DNA of 53,794 nucleotides from Paracoccaceae bacterium (GTDB lineage Bacteria > Pseudomonadota > Alphaproteobacteria > Rhodobacterales > Rhodobacteraceae): positions 1 to 53,794 of the forward strand of contig JAKIUB010000018.1 of the NCBI GenBank assembly GCA_021647745.1, read 5' to 3'. This document shows, piece by piece, positions 18,590 through 27,376 of this stretch (position 1 is its first letter; each line of letters begins with the position of its first letter). The notes under the pieces were generated by a model. It was not told the origin of the DNA, did not search any database, and was given only the letters and a program-made list of their open reading frames with translations. Both the position numbers and the translations under genes were made by a program.

Positions 18590-19522
18590 TTATTGCTGCC
18601 GTTTGGCCATTGCGGCGGCATCTGGCGGGTTGCAGCCGGCACTTTCACAATTGATCGCAGCCGCAAGCGCGGCGGCTTTCAGGCAGGGCAGAAGCGCGGT
18701 GGCGGTGGTGTTTTTCAGGGCCTCTCTTTCGAGCAGACCTGCTGTTGAAAGTTTTGCCAGCAACGTGCCCATAAAGGTATCCCCCGCGCCGATGGCATCT
18801 ACAAACGGGGTTGGTGCGCTGGGCAAAACGGTAAGGCTGCCGCTCGCATGATAGGCCGTGGCACCTTTGCTTCCCTTTGTCACGACCAGCAGCGAAATGC
18901 CGTGTTTTTGTTGCAGGGTCTGTGCGGCGATATCAACGGGCTGGTCAGGACTGATCCAGCCGAGATCCGCATCGGACAGCTTTAGCAGGTCGGTATGGGC
19001 AAGCATCCAGTCAAGGCGTGCAAGGTATCTGCGGCGTTGCTTGATAAAAGACGGGCGGATGTTCGGGTCCAGCGCGGTGAACTTGCCGCGCTTGTGAAAG
19101 GCAACATAGATTTGCGCCCATATTCCGGCATCGGTGCCGGAAGCGAGGGCAAGAGAACCAAGCTGGAGAGCGCTGGCTGAAGCGGGGATGATCCGGTTGA
19201 GCATCGACAGGCTGACCCGGCGCTCTGCGGTTTTTTCTCGATAAAACCGGTAGCGTGGCTCCCCTTCCAAAAGGGAAATTAGCGCAAGCGAGCTGGGCGC
19301 GTTGCTTCTGGGGGCGAGCAGGGTAACCCCGTTGGCTTCAAGCAGGCCGGCCAAGCGGTCACCCATCGGGTCTTTCGATATCGGGCTCAGGTACCCGGCA
19401 TTTTGGCCAAGGTGACCGAGGGTTCTTGCGATATTGAACGGGCCGCCGCCGGGGGTGGCGCTGAATCCGCCATCGGGATTTTCGAGCAGGTCGATCAGGT
19501 TTTCACCTCCGACAAGGATCAT
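18590..19522 (-). CDS. PfkB family carbohydrate kinase (fructokinase-like)
   Basis: A 310-aa ribokinase-fold kinase. Substrate-side signature GGGPFNIARTLGHLGQ lies near residues 30-45. The C-terminal catalytic and anion-hole motif is DAIGAGDTFMGTLLAKL, with Asp as the base. Family members phosphorylate fructose or related sugars; the exact sugar is uncertain. An upstream open frame reaches 19678, but the ATG at 19520-19522 has AGAGGAAG seven bases before it. A terminator of the upstream DUF302 gene ends just before this ribosome-binding site. Confidence 0.9.
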   Translation of the reverse strand: MILVGGENLIDLLENPDGGFSATPGGGPFNIARTLGHLGQNAGYLSPISKDPMGDRLAGLLEANGVTLLAPRSNAPSSLALISLLEGEPRYRFYREKTAERRVSLSMLNRIIPASASALQLGSLALASGTDAGIWAQIYVAFHKRGKFTALDPNIRPSFIKQRRRYLARLDWMLAHTDLLKLSDADLGWISPDQPVDIAAQTLQQKHGISLLVVTKGSKGATAYHASGSLTVLPSAPTPFVDAIGAGDTFMGTLLAKLSTAGLLEREALKNTTATALLPCLKAAALAAAINCESAGCNPPDAAAMAKRQQ

Positions 19523-19536
19523 ATTACTTCCTCTCG

Positions 19537-19563
19537 TAAAAACGGCCCGCTTTGGGGCGGGCC
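19537..19563 (-). terminator. Rho-independent terminator after the DUF302 gene
   Basis: On the minus strand GGCCCGC-CCCAAA-GCGGGCC is followed by GTTTTT. A seven-bp GC-rich stem with a U-tract, 27 bp past the DUF302 stop and just upstream of the PfkB kinase start. Confidence 0.85.
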
Positions 19564-19589
19564 GGAATATCATGATAGAGCTTTCAACT

Positions 19590-19994
19590 TTAGGCCAGTG
19601 CTTTAGCCGCGCGTGCGATTTTTCCGGCAGCCTGACTGCCAATATCGGCCAGGGCGGGATCATCTCCGAGGCTGGCAAAGCCCATCATCTTGGCTGGATC
19701 AATGAAACGCACAGTGCAAGTACCATCACCGTTTTCCTCGACGGTCACATTGCACGGCAGCATCAGCCCGACATCGGCACGGGCATTCAGAGCCTGATGG
19801 GCAAGGCCGGGGTTGCAAGCGCCCAATATGGTATAGGGGCGAAAATCAACGTCGATTTTCTTTTTTAGCGTGGCTTTGACATCAATCGTTGTCAGAATGC
19901 CGAAACCTTCTACTTTGAGGGCTTCGGTGACTTTTTCGATGACATCGTCGTGGTGACCGCTGATAATAACGTCAATGCTGAATGTATCAGACAT
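19590..19994 (-). CDS. DUF302 family protein
   Basis: A 134-aa protein matching the DUF302 fold: the IDVIISGHHDDVIEKVTEALKVEGFGILTTIDV stretch is split here as ISGHHDDVIEKVTEALK and GFGILTTIDVKATLKKK, then RPYTILGACNPGLAHQAL and LLPCNVTVEE-like residues follow. No signal peptide is present. The family has no settled function; members often sit beside redox or thermotolerance genes. The ATG at 19992-19994 has AAGGAG upstream. It is a single-gene unit: a terminator follows it and a pair of palindromic repeats lies upstream. Confidence 0.9.
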   Translation of the reverse strand: MSDTFSIDVIISGHHDDVIEKVTEALKVEGFGILTTIDVKATLKKKIDVDFRPYTILGACNPGLAHQALNARADVGLMLPCNVTVEENGDGTCTVRFIDPAKMMGFASLGDDPALADIGSQAAGKIARAAKALA

Positions 19995-20054
19995 AGGGTT
20001 CTCCTTTTTTGAATGTGTTTTCAAGGTAGGCTTTTGGGCGGGAGATACAAGAGC

Positions 20055-20084
20055 GCAATCCAAAAAGCGGGCACCGGTTTTTGG
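20055..20084. repeat. Palindromic repeat, copy 1
   Basis: A 30-base unit GCAATCCAAAAAGCGGGCACC... ending in TTTTTGG; CCAAAAA and TTTTTGG form a 7-bp inverted repeat. Outer arms GCGCAAT (20053-20059) and ATTGCGC (20090-20096) extend the hairpin. Copy 2 begins 56 bp downstream with one base different. Confidence 0.85.
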
Positions 20085-20110
20085 AATGAATTGCGCGTTA
20101 AAAAAGAAGT

Positions 20111-20140
20111 GCAATCCAAAAAGTGGGCACCGGTTTTTGG
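20111..20140. repeat. Palindromic repeat, copy 2
   Basis: Differs from copy 1 (20055-20084) at a single base (C to T at the thirteenth/fourteenth-base region, AAGTGGG for AAGCGGG). It carries the same CCAAAAA/TTTTTGG arms. It lies between pdxA and the DUF302 gene, both transcribed leftward, and may act as a 3' structure for the pdxA message. Confidence 0.85.
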
Positions 20141-20211
20141 GGTGAAAAACCCTCTTTGTTAAATTTTGGAGATCCCAATTATTGCAATGTTTAGATGCTC
20201 CTGGCGGGTGG

Positions 20212-21186
20212 CTAAAGGGGCAAGCTCAGGGCCAGCTTTTGTGCTATGCCCAGTGCGGTTATTATACTGCTCGGGTTGGCGATGCCCTGTCCGGCGATAT
20301 CAAAGGCTGTGCCGTGGTCTGGCGAGGTGCGCACAAAAGGCAGCCCCAGGGTGATGTTTACGCCCTTTTCCAGCCCCATGTATTTAACCGGAATCAGCCC
20401 CTGATCGTGGTATTGCGCTACGACCACGTCAAACTTGCCTTCACGCGCCATCATAAAAACTGTATCGCCGGGCCATGGGCCGGAAACATCCAGCCCCTCG
20501 GCGCGCATGGCTTTGATCGCCGGGGCGATGATATTTATTTCTTCGTCGCCAAAACGCCCACCCTCGCCGGCATGGGGGTTCAGGCCGGCAACCGCAATGC
20601 GCGGATGCACTATGCCCATCTGGCGCACCCCTTGCTGCGCCAGCCGGATCGCGTGGATTTGCGCGTCATAATCCGCAGCCTCAATCGCCTTGCGCAATGC
20701 CATGTGAATGGTTACCAACACGGTTTTTATCTCGTCATTGGCCAGCATCATGGCGACATCTGCTTTGGCAAAACGCGCCAGAATTTCCGTGTGTCCCGGG
20801 AAATCATGGCCTGCGGCCTTCAGCGCTTCCTTGTGGATAGGGGCGGTGACAAGGCCTGATATCTTGCCGGCCAGTGCCAGCTCTATTCCGTGCGAGATCG
20901 CTTGAAAAGCGGCATGGCCCGCTTCGGGGGAAACCGTGCCAACCGCTGGCAAGGCAGAAAGCCGCGACGTGGACAGCAGATTGACGCACCCCTCGCGGCG
21001 ATCTGAAATATCGGCCATGTCATAAAGCGGCAACGCCATAGAATCAGCTGCCGCGTGCATCACCAACGGGTCTCCCAAAACAGGAAAAAGCGAAGGGTCT
21101 GGCAGGGTCGCCAGTGCCTTGAGGGTTATTTCAGGGCCGATCCCGGCAGGGTCTCCCATGGTCAGGGCCAGCGTTTTATGGGTCAT
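20212..21186 (-). CDS. pdxA: 4-hydroxythreonine-4-phosphate dehydrogenase
   Basis: NAD-dependent oxidation step of the DXP-dependent pyridoxal phosphate pathway, 324 aa, normal family length. Signatures are LTMGDPAGIGPEI at the N-terminus, TAPIHKEALKAAGHDFPGHTE with metal-binding His, GLNPHAGEGGRFGDEE, and YHDQGLIPVK. The frame opens 14 codons upstream, but the ATG at 21184-21186 matches the conserved N-terminus (MTHKTLALTMGDPAG). It is divergent from motB; the 114-bp spacer is AT-rich and should carry both promoters. Confidence 0.96.
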   Translation of the reverse strand: MTHKTLALTMGDPAGIGPEITLKALATLPDPSLFPVLGDPLVMHAAADSMALPLYDMADISDRREGCVNLLSTSRLSALPAVGTVSPEAGHAAFQAISHGIELALAGKISGLVTAPIHKEALKAAGHDFPGHTEILARFAKADVAMMLANDEIKTVLVTIHMALRKAIEAADYDAQIHAIRLAQQGVRQMGIVHPRIAVAGLNPHAGEGGRFGDEEINIIAPAIKAMRAEGLDVSGPWPGDTVFMMAREGKFDVVVAQYHDQGLIPVKYMGLEKGVNITLGLPFVRTSPDHGTAFDIAGQGIANPSSIITALGIAQKLALSLPL

Positions 21187-21300
21187 ATGCCTGATTAACG
21201 CGCCGTTCACCATAAACGCAAGAAACAATTTTATCTTTATAGCCTTGGTAAGAAATCACCCCCTATATTGACCTCGGGAAGTGGAAAACAGGGGGCTGGA

Positions 21301-22158
21301 ATGGCAGAAAAACCGGGGGACAATGTGCGCCCCATCATTATTATCAAGCGCAAAAAAATCATTGCTGCCGGCCATCATGGTGGCGCCTGGAAGGTGGCCT
21401 ATGCGGATTTTGTTACGGCCATGATGGCATTTTTCCTGCTGATGTGGTTGCTCAATGCTACATCGGAGGAACAACGGCAGGGGATCGCGGCCTATTTCAA
21501 CCCGGGTGTCCCGATATTTGCGGCCGATGGCGGCGGTGCGGGTATGTTTGGCGGCGAGACTGTTTTTTCCGAAGAGAGCAACACTGATGAGGGAAGCGGC
21601 ACTGTTGGCGAGCTGGCAGAGGATGTTTCGGGCGAAGAAGGCTCCACCGGCACTTCGGCGAGCGACCCGACCGGCGAGGGCGAGATTTCGGATGCGCAAT
21701 TTGCCGAGGTGGAAAACATGTTTCGTGGCAATACCGGCGAAAGCTGGATCGAGGATCCGTTGCTCAAGCATGTTTCGACGCGGGTCACCGACGAGGGCCT
21801 GATCATCGATGTTTTTGATTTGCCGGAATCACCGCTCTTTATTGCCGGCACCAATCAGCCAACCCCCAAGATGTTTGCGCTGCTCGGTATGATCAGCCGG
21901 GTTTTTGAAATGGTCACCAACGACATTGCCATATCGGGCCATATCGATAGCGAACCGGAAACAACAGGCGGGACAAACGGCTTTGCACTTACCGGCGGGC
22001 GGGCGCTGATCGCCAATACGGTGATGGTCAAAAACGGTTTGGATGAACAACGTTTCAGGCGTTTGAGTGGCATGTCGGACCGGGTGCCGGTGGGTGAGGG
22101 CGCACCTGACTACCGCAACCGCCGGCTCGAAATCATTCTGCTGCGCAAGGATCGCTGA
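21301..22158 (+). CDS. motB: Flagellar motor stator protein MotB
   Basis: Peptidoglycan-anchored stator subunit, 285 aa. The single TM helix near residues 37-57 (AYADFVTAMMAFFLLMWLL) carries the essential proton-binding Asp in YADFVTAM. A plug and an acidic Gly/Ser/Thr/Glu linker follow (about residues 75-140), then a C-terminal OmpA-like domain with ISGHIDSEPET and NRRLEIILL. The ATG at 21301 has AGGGGG upstream; an upstream frame to 21268 lacks one. The stator partner motA is far away at 32792, an unusual separation. Confidence 0.93.
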   Translation: MAEKPGDNVRPIIIIKRKKIIAAGHHGGAWKVAYADFVTAMMAFFLLMWLLNATSEEQRQGIAAYFNPGVPIFAADGGGAGMFGGETVFSEESNTDEGSGTVGELAEDVSGEEGSTGTSASDPTGEGEISDAQFAEVENMFRGNTGESWIEDPLLKHVSTRVTDEGLIIDVFDLPESPLFIAGTNQPTPKMFALLGMISRVFEMVTNDIAISGHIDSEPETTGGTNGFALTGGRALIANTVMVKNGLDEQRFRRLSGMSDRVPVGEGAPDYRNRRLEIILLRKDR

Positions 22159-22198
22159 TCGGCGGCGTGCGATCTATATTTAATTACAATTTTGTCTG

Positions 22199-22214
22199 TT
22201 AGCTGCTTCTTAAC
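22199..22214 (+). promoter_or_regulatory. CtrA-like motif upstream of flgE
   Basis: TTAG-N7-TTAAC, one mismatch from TTAA-N7-TTAAC. It ends 57 bp before the flgE ATG. It is one of four such motifs found at the start regions of the flagellar blocks. Confidence 0.5.
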
Positions 22215-22232
22215 CCAAGCGGCGCATGACTG

Positions 22233-22248
22233 GGAGGAGACCATGTAG
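22233..22248 (+). promoter_or_regulatory. Start-stop mini-ORF with strong Shine-Dalgarno
   Basis: GGAGGA at 22233-22238 is placed correctly for an ATG at 22243 that is immediately followed by TAG (22246-22248). This minimal ORF lies 23 bp upstream of the flgE ATG and out of frame with it. It could hold ribosomes in the flgE leader or simply be a decayed start. Confidence 0.45.
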
Positions 22249-22271
22249 TTTAGTTGCAAAAAGGATTTTCG

Positions 22272-23573
22272 ATGACCCTCTCTTCCTCGATGAATGCCGG
22301 TGTATCCGGCCTGAATGTCAATGCCAGCAAGCTGGCAACGATTGCGGATAATATCGCCAACTCCAAGACATTCGGCTATAAACGAGTGGATGCCGATTTT
22401 ACCGCCATGACCATTTCCGGCAATTCCGGTGGTTATGTCGCGGGCGGGGTGCGGGTGGAGACATTTCGTAATATCTCGGCTCAGGGTTCGCTGATCACCA
22501 CATCCAATTCGATGGATATCGCCATTGGCGGGCGCGGGTTTTTACCGGTAACACCAAGCTCCTCGCTGGCCGATACCAGCGCAACCCTGCCTCTGCGGCT
22601 GGCGACCACCGGCTCTTTTCGCCCCGATGCCGAGGGTATTCTGACCAGCAATAGCGGGCTGGTACTGATGGGCTGGCCGGCTGAGCCTGATGGTACCTTT
22701 CCCCCTTTCCCGCGTGATAGCGCCGCCGGGCTTGTGCCGGTAAATATCGCCCACAACCAGTTTGCCGCAAACCCGACCACCCAGATACAACTAGGCATTA
22801 ACCTGCCGGCCACAGCCACTCAAACCGGCGGTACCGGTGATCCGTTTGATCTGTCGATCGAGTATTTTGACAATCTCGGCACCACCCAGACCATGACAGC
22901 AACCTTCACCCCGATTGTGCCGGCCACCGGCCAGTCCAACCAGTGGACGATGGAGATCACAGACCTTGCCACCGGCGGTGCGCCGATTGCGGAGTTTACT
23001 GTGCAGTTTGATGCCACCACAGCCACCGGTGGCTCGCTTTTGAGCGTCACGCCTGTGTATGGCGGGGCTTATAATGCGGCGACCGGGGATATGGCTGTCA
23101 CGTTTGATCGTGGCCCGGTTGATATCAATATAGGCCTGATTGGCTCTAATGACCGGATGACCCAGCTTTCGAGTAGTTTTGCCCCGATAAATCTCTCCAA
23201 AAATGGTGCGCCGACGGGCAATGTTATCGGTATGGAGATTGATAAAAACGGTATCGTATCTGCCAATTATGATAGCGGGTTTTCCAAAGAAATATTCCGC
23301 GTGCCGCTAATCGATGTGCCCAATGCCAACGCGCTAGAGGCCCTCCCGAACCAGACCTATGCAGTAACCCGCGGTAGTGGCGCGATGTTTTTGTGGGATG
23401 CCGGCACCGGCCCGACCGGTGAAACCATCGGCTACGCCCGTGAAGAAAGCACCACCGATATAGCCGGTGAGCTGACGGCGCTGATCCAGACCCAGCGCGC
23501 CTATTCCTCCAACGCAAAGATCATCCAGACGGTTGATGAAATGTTGCAGGAAACCACCAATATCAAGCGTTAA
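22272..23573 (+). CDS. flgE: Flagellar hook protein FlgE
   Basis: Builds the hook, 433 aa. The N-terminal rod/hook helix MNAGVSGLNVNASKLATIADNI is followed by the NSKTFGYKR motif. The variable Thr/Gly-rich exposed domains lie in the middle (about residues 90-340). The C-terminal helix is ELTALIQTQRAYSSNAKIIQ and ends DEMLQETTNIKR. The ATG at 22272 has AAAGGA upstream; a non-ATG frame extension to 22254 is less likely. It starts a block with flgK, flgL and flgI. Confidence 0.94.
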   Translation: MTLSSSMNAGVSGLNVNASKLATIADNIANSKTFGYKRVDADFTAMTISGNSGGYVAGGVRVETFRNISAQGSLITTSNSMDIAIGGRGFLPVTPSSSLADTSATLPLRLATTGSFRPDAEGILTSNSGLVLMGWPAEPDGTFPPFPRDSAAGLVPVNIAHNQFAANPTTQIQLGINLPATATQTGGTGDPFDLSIEYFDNLGTTQTMTATFTPIVPATGQSNQWTMEITDLATGGAPIAEFTVQFDATTATGGSLLSVTPVYGGAYNAATGDMAVTFDRGPVDINIGLIGSNDRMTQLSSSFAPINLSKNGAPTGNVIGMEIDKNGIVSANYDSGFSKEIFRVPLIDVPNANALEALPNQTYAVTRGSGAMFLWDAGTGPTGETIGYAREESTTDIAGELTALIQTQRAYSSNAKIIQTVDEMLQETTNIKR

Positions 23574-23596
23574 GGCCACATGAAAGGGGTTAAGCC

Positions 23597-25054
23597 ATGA
23601 GTATTTCAGCCGCTATATCAAATGCCTATTCGGGGCTTACCTCGGTTTCGCGCATGGCCGAGATCACATCCAACAACGTCGCTAACGCGATGAACGAAAA
23701 CTATGCCCGCCGCGAGGTTGTTACCAGCCAGCAGGTGCTGGCCGGCACGGGCATGGGGGTGAATGTCAGCTCTATCAACCGTGCGCTTGATCTTTACGCC
23801 ACCTCGAGCCGGCGGGCGCGCGGGGCTGAATATGGCAATGCCAGTGTGCTGAGCGAGGCCAGTACTCGCATGGCCAAAACCCTTGGTGTGCCCGGTGATG
23901 CCGGCGCGCTTGGCACGCGGATGCTGAATTTTGAAAATGCCCTGCGCACCGCAGCGGATAACCCTGCCTCAGGATCTGCCCGCGAGCAGGTGCTGGCCGA
24001 AGCTGACAGCCTGATCGGCACCCTGAAAAACATTTCCACCCAGACTATGGCGGTGCGAATGGATGCCGATGCCTCGATCGCCACGCAGGTGCGCGATGTC
24101 AACGTGGCGCTGAAAAAGATTGAATCGGTCAATATGGAAATCCGCCTGCGTCAGGGCAGCGGTGATACGGCCGCGCTGGAAGATGTGCGCAAAAAACTGA
24201 TCGACGAAGTATCAAGCGTTATTCCCATCAAGCAAATCTCGCGTGATGGCGGGATTGTGGCGCTTTACACCGAAGGCGGCGCCGCCTTGATAGACGGGCA
24301 GGCGGGCGAGCTTGGCTTTTCTGCCACGCCGGTTATCACTCCCGATATGACCCTCGCCTCCGGTGCGCTTTCAGGCCTGACGTTGAACGGCCGCCCCATG
24401 AGCATCGGCACCGGCGCTGGCCAGCTTGAAGGCGGCACCCTGAGCGCTGCCTTTGAGGTGCGGGATATAAAAACCCCCGAGTTTAATGCCCGCATAGACG
24501 CGGTGGCGCTTGATGTGCTGGAGCGCTTTCAAAGCCCCGCCACAGACCCGACACTGGTGGCAGGTGATGCTGGCCTGTTCACTGATAACGGTGCCGCCTT
24601 TACGCCGGGTGACGAGCTGGCCCTCGCCCAGCGGCTGCAGATAAACACCGCCGTAGATCCGGCCCAGGGCGGTGATCTGTGGCGGTTGCGTGACGGTATA
24701 AACGCGCTGGCTCAAGGCCCGGCGGGTGATGACAGCCAGCTGCGCCGGATGGTTGACGCCATGCTGGCCGAGCGTACGCCAAGCGCTGCAACCGGGCTGA
24801 TCAGCCTGTCCAGTGCTACCGAGCTGGCCGAGGGCATTTCGGCGCTGGTCGCTGCGCAGGCCGTGCGGGCCGAGGATACCACTGCCTATAATGCCGGTCA
24901 GTTTGATATTTTGCGTGAGAGTGAATTGAGTATCACCGGCGTTGATACCGATTATGAAATGCAGCAGCTGATCATGATCGAGCAGGCCTACGCCGCCAAT
25001 GCGCGGGTAATTTCAACCGCTGACCAGCTCATGCAAACCCTGTTGGAGATATAG
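23597..25054 (+). CDS. flgK: Flagellar hook-associated protein 1, FlgK
   Basis: First hook-filament junction protein, 485 aa. The N-terminal signature is ISNAYSGLTSVSRMAEITSNNVANAMNENYARR, given here as SGLTSVSRMAEITSNNVANA and NENYARRE. The C-terminus keeps the family pattern DTDYEMQQLIMIEQAYAAN with ISTADQLMQTLL. Length is at the short end for FlgK, so the middle exposed domains are reduced. AAGGGG precedes the ATG. The stop TAG abuts the flgL ATG with no gap. Confidence 0.95.
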   Translation: MSISAAISNAYSGLTSVSRMAEITSNNVANAMNENYARREVVTSQQVLAGTGMGVNVSSINRALDLYATSSRRARGAEYGNASVLSEASTRMAKTLGVPGDAGALGTRMLNFENALRTAADNPASGSAREQVLAEADSLIGTLKNISTQTMAVRMDADASIATQVRDVNVALKKIESVNMEIRLRQGSGDTAALEDVRKKLIDEVSSVIPIKQISRDGGIVALYTEGGAALIDGQAGELGFSATPVITPDMTLASGALSGLTLNGRPMSIGTGAGQLEGGTLSAAFEVRDIKTPEFNARIDAVALDVLERFQSPATDPTLVAGDAGLFTDNGAAFTPGDELALAQRLQINTAVDPAQGGDLWRLRDGINALAQGPAGDDSQLRRMVDAMLAERTPSAATGLISLSSATELAEGISALVAAQAVRAEDTTAYNAGQFDILRESELSITGVDTDYEMQQLIMIEQAYAANARVISTADQLMQTLLEI

Positions 25055-26062
25055 ATGTATACCGGCGTTTCAAACCTTGCGACCTCTATGCAGATGGCGC
25101 GCACCAATACCCAGGCCAAACTGGCGCTGAATGCTGCCGGTCAGGAGGTATCTTCGGGCCGTAAATCCAACCTTGTAAAGGCCACTGGCGGTGATTTTGG
25201 CCCGCTTTTCGCGCTAGAGCGCAACCTTGCCCAGCTAGATCTGCGAGCGAACGCCATCCGCGATGCTTCGGCCAAGGCGGCGGCAACCCAGTTGACCATG
25301 GAAAACATCCAGAGCACGTTGGCGGGTTACGGGATCGAGCTTTTGGCGGCAACCGACATCAACAGCCAGCCGCAGGCCTTTGCTATCGCCAATTCGGCTC
25401 GCAGTGCGCTTGACCGGATGGTTTCGGCCGTAAACGCCCAATATGCCGGCCAATCGCTGTTTTCCGGTGCCGGTGTTGACGGCGCGGCGGTGATCGACGC
25501 GGAAACCATGTATAATGATATTACCGCGCTTACCGCAGCCGCCCCCGATTCAACCACCGCAATTGCCGCGATTGACGATTATTTTTTTAACCCCGCTGGC
25601 GGATTTATGACCACCGGCTTTACCGGCTCGGCGCTAGACGCTCCGGGGGCAGAGGTTTCAGATGGTGAAATTATCAATTATTCACTGCGCGGAGATGACC
25701 TTTCTATCCGTAATGCACTTCGCAATGTGGCGATGGCGGCGGTGGCCGCCAATGGTGACCACGGCGGCAGCAATCAGGATGGTATGAACATGCTGCGCGA
25801 GGCGGCTTTGGGCGCGATCACCACTAATGACGGTTTGATAGATTTGCGCCAAGGCCTTGGTTTTGTCGAAAAGCAAGTAGACAATGCCGCCGCTCGCAAC
25901 ACCGCTGAGGCCTCGGCGTTCGAGATCAACCGAAATGCGATATTGGCCGCCGACCCATACGAGGCCGCCACTCGGTTTCAGGCCTTGCAAAGCCAGATGG
26001 AAGCTCTTTACACGATTACCGCCCGCCTTTCTAACTTGAGACTACAAAACTACCTGAGGTGA
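25055..26062 (+). CDS. flgL: Flagellar hook-associated protein 3, FlgL
   Basis: Second junction protein, flagellin-like, 335 aa. The flagellin-type N-terminal helix is GVSNLATSMQMARTNTQAKL with the QEVSSGRKSN motif. The C-terminal coiled-coil segment is TRFQALQSQMEALYTITARL, then SNLRLQNYLR. Start is directly after the flgK stop, so it is probably translated by coupling. Its last bases overlap a GTG and a Shine-Dalgarno used by flgI. Confidence 0.93.
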   Translation: MYTGVSNLATSMQMARTNTQAKLALNAAGQEVSSGRKSNLVKATGGDFGPLFALERNLAQLDLRANAIRDASAKAAATQLTMENIQSTLAGYGIELLAATDINSQPQAFAIANSARSALDRMVSAVNAQYAGQSLFSGAGVDGAAVIDAETMYNDITALTAAAPDSTTAIAAIDDYFFNPAGGFMTTGFTGSALDAPGAEVSDGEIINYSLRGDDLSIRNALRNVAMAAVAANGDHGGSNQDGMNMLREAALGAITTNDGLIDLRQGLGFVEKQVDNAAARNTAEASAFEINRNAILAADPYEAATRFQALQSQMEALYTITARLSNLRLQNYLR

Positions 26063-26067
26063 AACCT

Positions 26068-27189
26068 TTGAATAAATTTATATATCGGTTGGTGTGCGCC
26101 AGTATGGCTGCGTTAACCATGCTTACTTTTCCGGCTTTGGCCCAAGAGGTTCGGATAAAAGACCTTGTCGAGATCGACGGGGTACGCGGCAATGATTTGG
26201 TTGGCTACGGGCTGGTTGTGGGTCTGAACGGCACCGGCGACGGGTTGCGCAACTCGCCTTTTACCGAAGAAGCGATGACGAATTTGCTTGAACGCCTCGG
26301 CATTAACGTCACCGGCGAGAGTTTCCGCTCCAAAAACGTGGCGGCGGTGTTGGTGACAGCCAACCTGCCGCCCTTTGCGCGGGCTGGCGGGCAAATAGAT
26401 ATTACCGTTTCAACCATAGGGGATGCCAAAAGCCTGCTTGGCGGCACCTTGATCATGACCCCGTTGAATGCAGCAGATGGCCAGATTTACGCCGTGGCAC
26501 AAGGCTCGGTGATTGCGGGCGGGGTAACAGTCGGCGGGGCGGCAGCGTCGGTCACGCAAGGGGTGCCTACCTCGGGGGTTATACCTTCTGGTGCGCGAGT
26601 GGAGCGCGAAATCAGTTTTGATTTCAACGCAGTGCAGCAAATGAGGTTGGCGCTGCGCGACCCGGATTTCACTACGGCAGCACGTATAGAGCGTGCGATA
26701 AACGAGCGTTTTGGCGCACCAATTGCGCGGATGATGGACTCCGGCACCATAGCGCTGAATATTGCCGGGGCCAATGCGCCCTCGCCGGCCCATCTGGTGG
26801 CGTTACTGGAAAATATTAAAATTACTCCAGAGCAAAGGGCGCGGGTTGTGGTTGATCAGCGCTCGGGCACGATCGTGTTGGGGGCGGATGTCAAGATCAG
26901 CCGTGTTGCTGTATCACAAGGCGGCTTGACCCTGCGGGTGGAAGAAACGCCAATTGTAGTGCAGCCAAACCCCTTTACGCTTGGCGGGCAGCCGATTGTG
27001 GTACCAAATACCACGGCAACCATCGAGCAGGATCCGGGTACGCAAATGGCACTGGTCGAAACGGCGGTTTCCCTGCCGGAAGTGATAGAAGGGCTGAATG
27101 CACTGGGTGTTTCCCCTCGTGATATGATAGATATACTGAAAGCGATCAAGGCGGCAGGCGCGCTGCACGCAGAATTTATTGTTCAGTGA
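26068..27189 (+). CDS. flgI: Flagellar P-ring protein FlgI
   Basis: Periplasmic P-ring subunit, about 373 aa. A signal peptide lies at the N-terminus (CASMAALTMLTFPALAQ). The mature protein starts near EVRIKDLVEIDGVRGNDLVGYGL, recognised as RIKDLVEIDGVRGNDLVGYG. Other family stretches are GLNGTGDGLRNSPFTEEAM, VKISRVAVSQGGLTLRVEE and the C-terminal LKAIKAAGALHAEFIVQ. Two starts compete: GTG at 26059, inside GAGGTGA, or TTG at 26068, which has that GAGGTGA at ideal spacing. The TTG was chosen for that reason. FlgA, its chaperone, is encoded at 41357. Confidence 0.94.
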   Translation: MNKFIYRLVCASMAALTMLTFPALAQEVRIKDLVEIDGVRGNDLVGYGLVVGLNGTGDGLRNSPFTEEAMTNLLERLGINVTGESFRSKNVAAVLVTANLPPFARAGGQIDITVSTIGDAKSLLGGTLIMTPLNAADGQIYAVAQGSVIAGGVTVGGAAASVTQGVPTSGVIPSGARVEREISFDFNAVQQMRLALRDPDFTTAARIERAINERFGAPIARMMDSGTIALNIAGANAPSPAHLVALLENIKITPEQRARVVVDQRSGTIVLGADVKISRVAVSQGGLTLRVEETPIVVQPNPFTLGGQPIVVPNTTATIEQDPGTQMALVETAVSLPEVIEGLNALGVSPRDMIDILKAIKAAGALHAEFIVQ

Positions 27190-27376
27190 TATCAGGGTCT
27201 GTTGGCGCTCGGGTTTCACAATTGGGATGATCTGGGATTTGAGGCTGCGGAACTATAGGATATCCGCCTTGACCCATAGGTGCTGATTTCAGCCAAATAC
27301 AGGTGCGCATGCCTGCACTTTCCTTTGTGCCTGCCGCCAAAATAGCTTTTACCAGCTTCGGTTTCTCGCCAAACAT
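27176..27376 (-). pseudogene. Possible gene remnant in the flgI-fliP gap
   Basis: The frame encodes 66 aa from the ATG at 27376, but the protein-like sequence continues upstream without a start (YFLRLHEIITYELEDESEA before the Met) until a TGA near 27450. The charged, non-repetitive composition resembles the C-terminal part of a real protein whose 5' part is lost. Its 3' end overlaps flgI by 14 bp. I do not recognise the family, and it may be a chance ORF. Confidence 0.3.
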
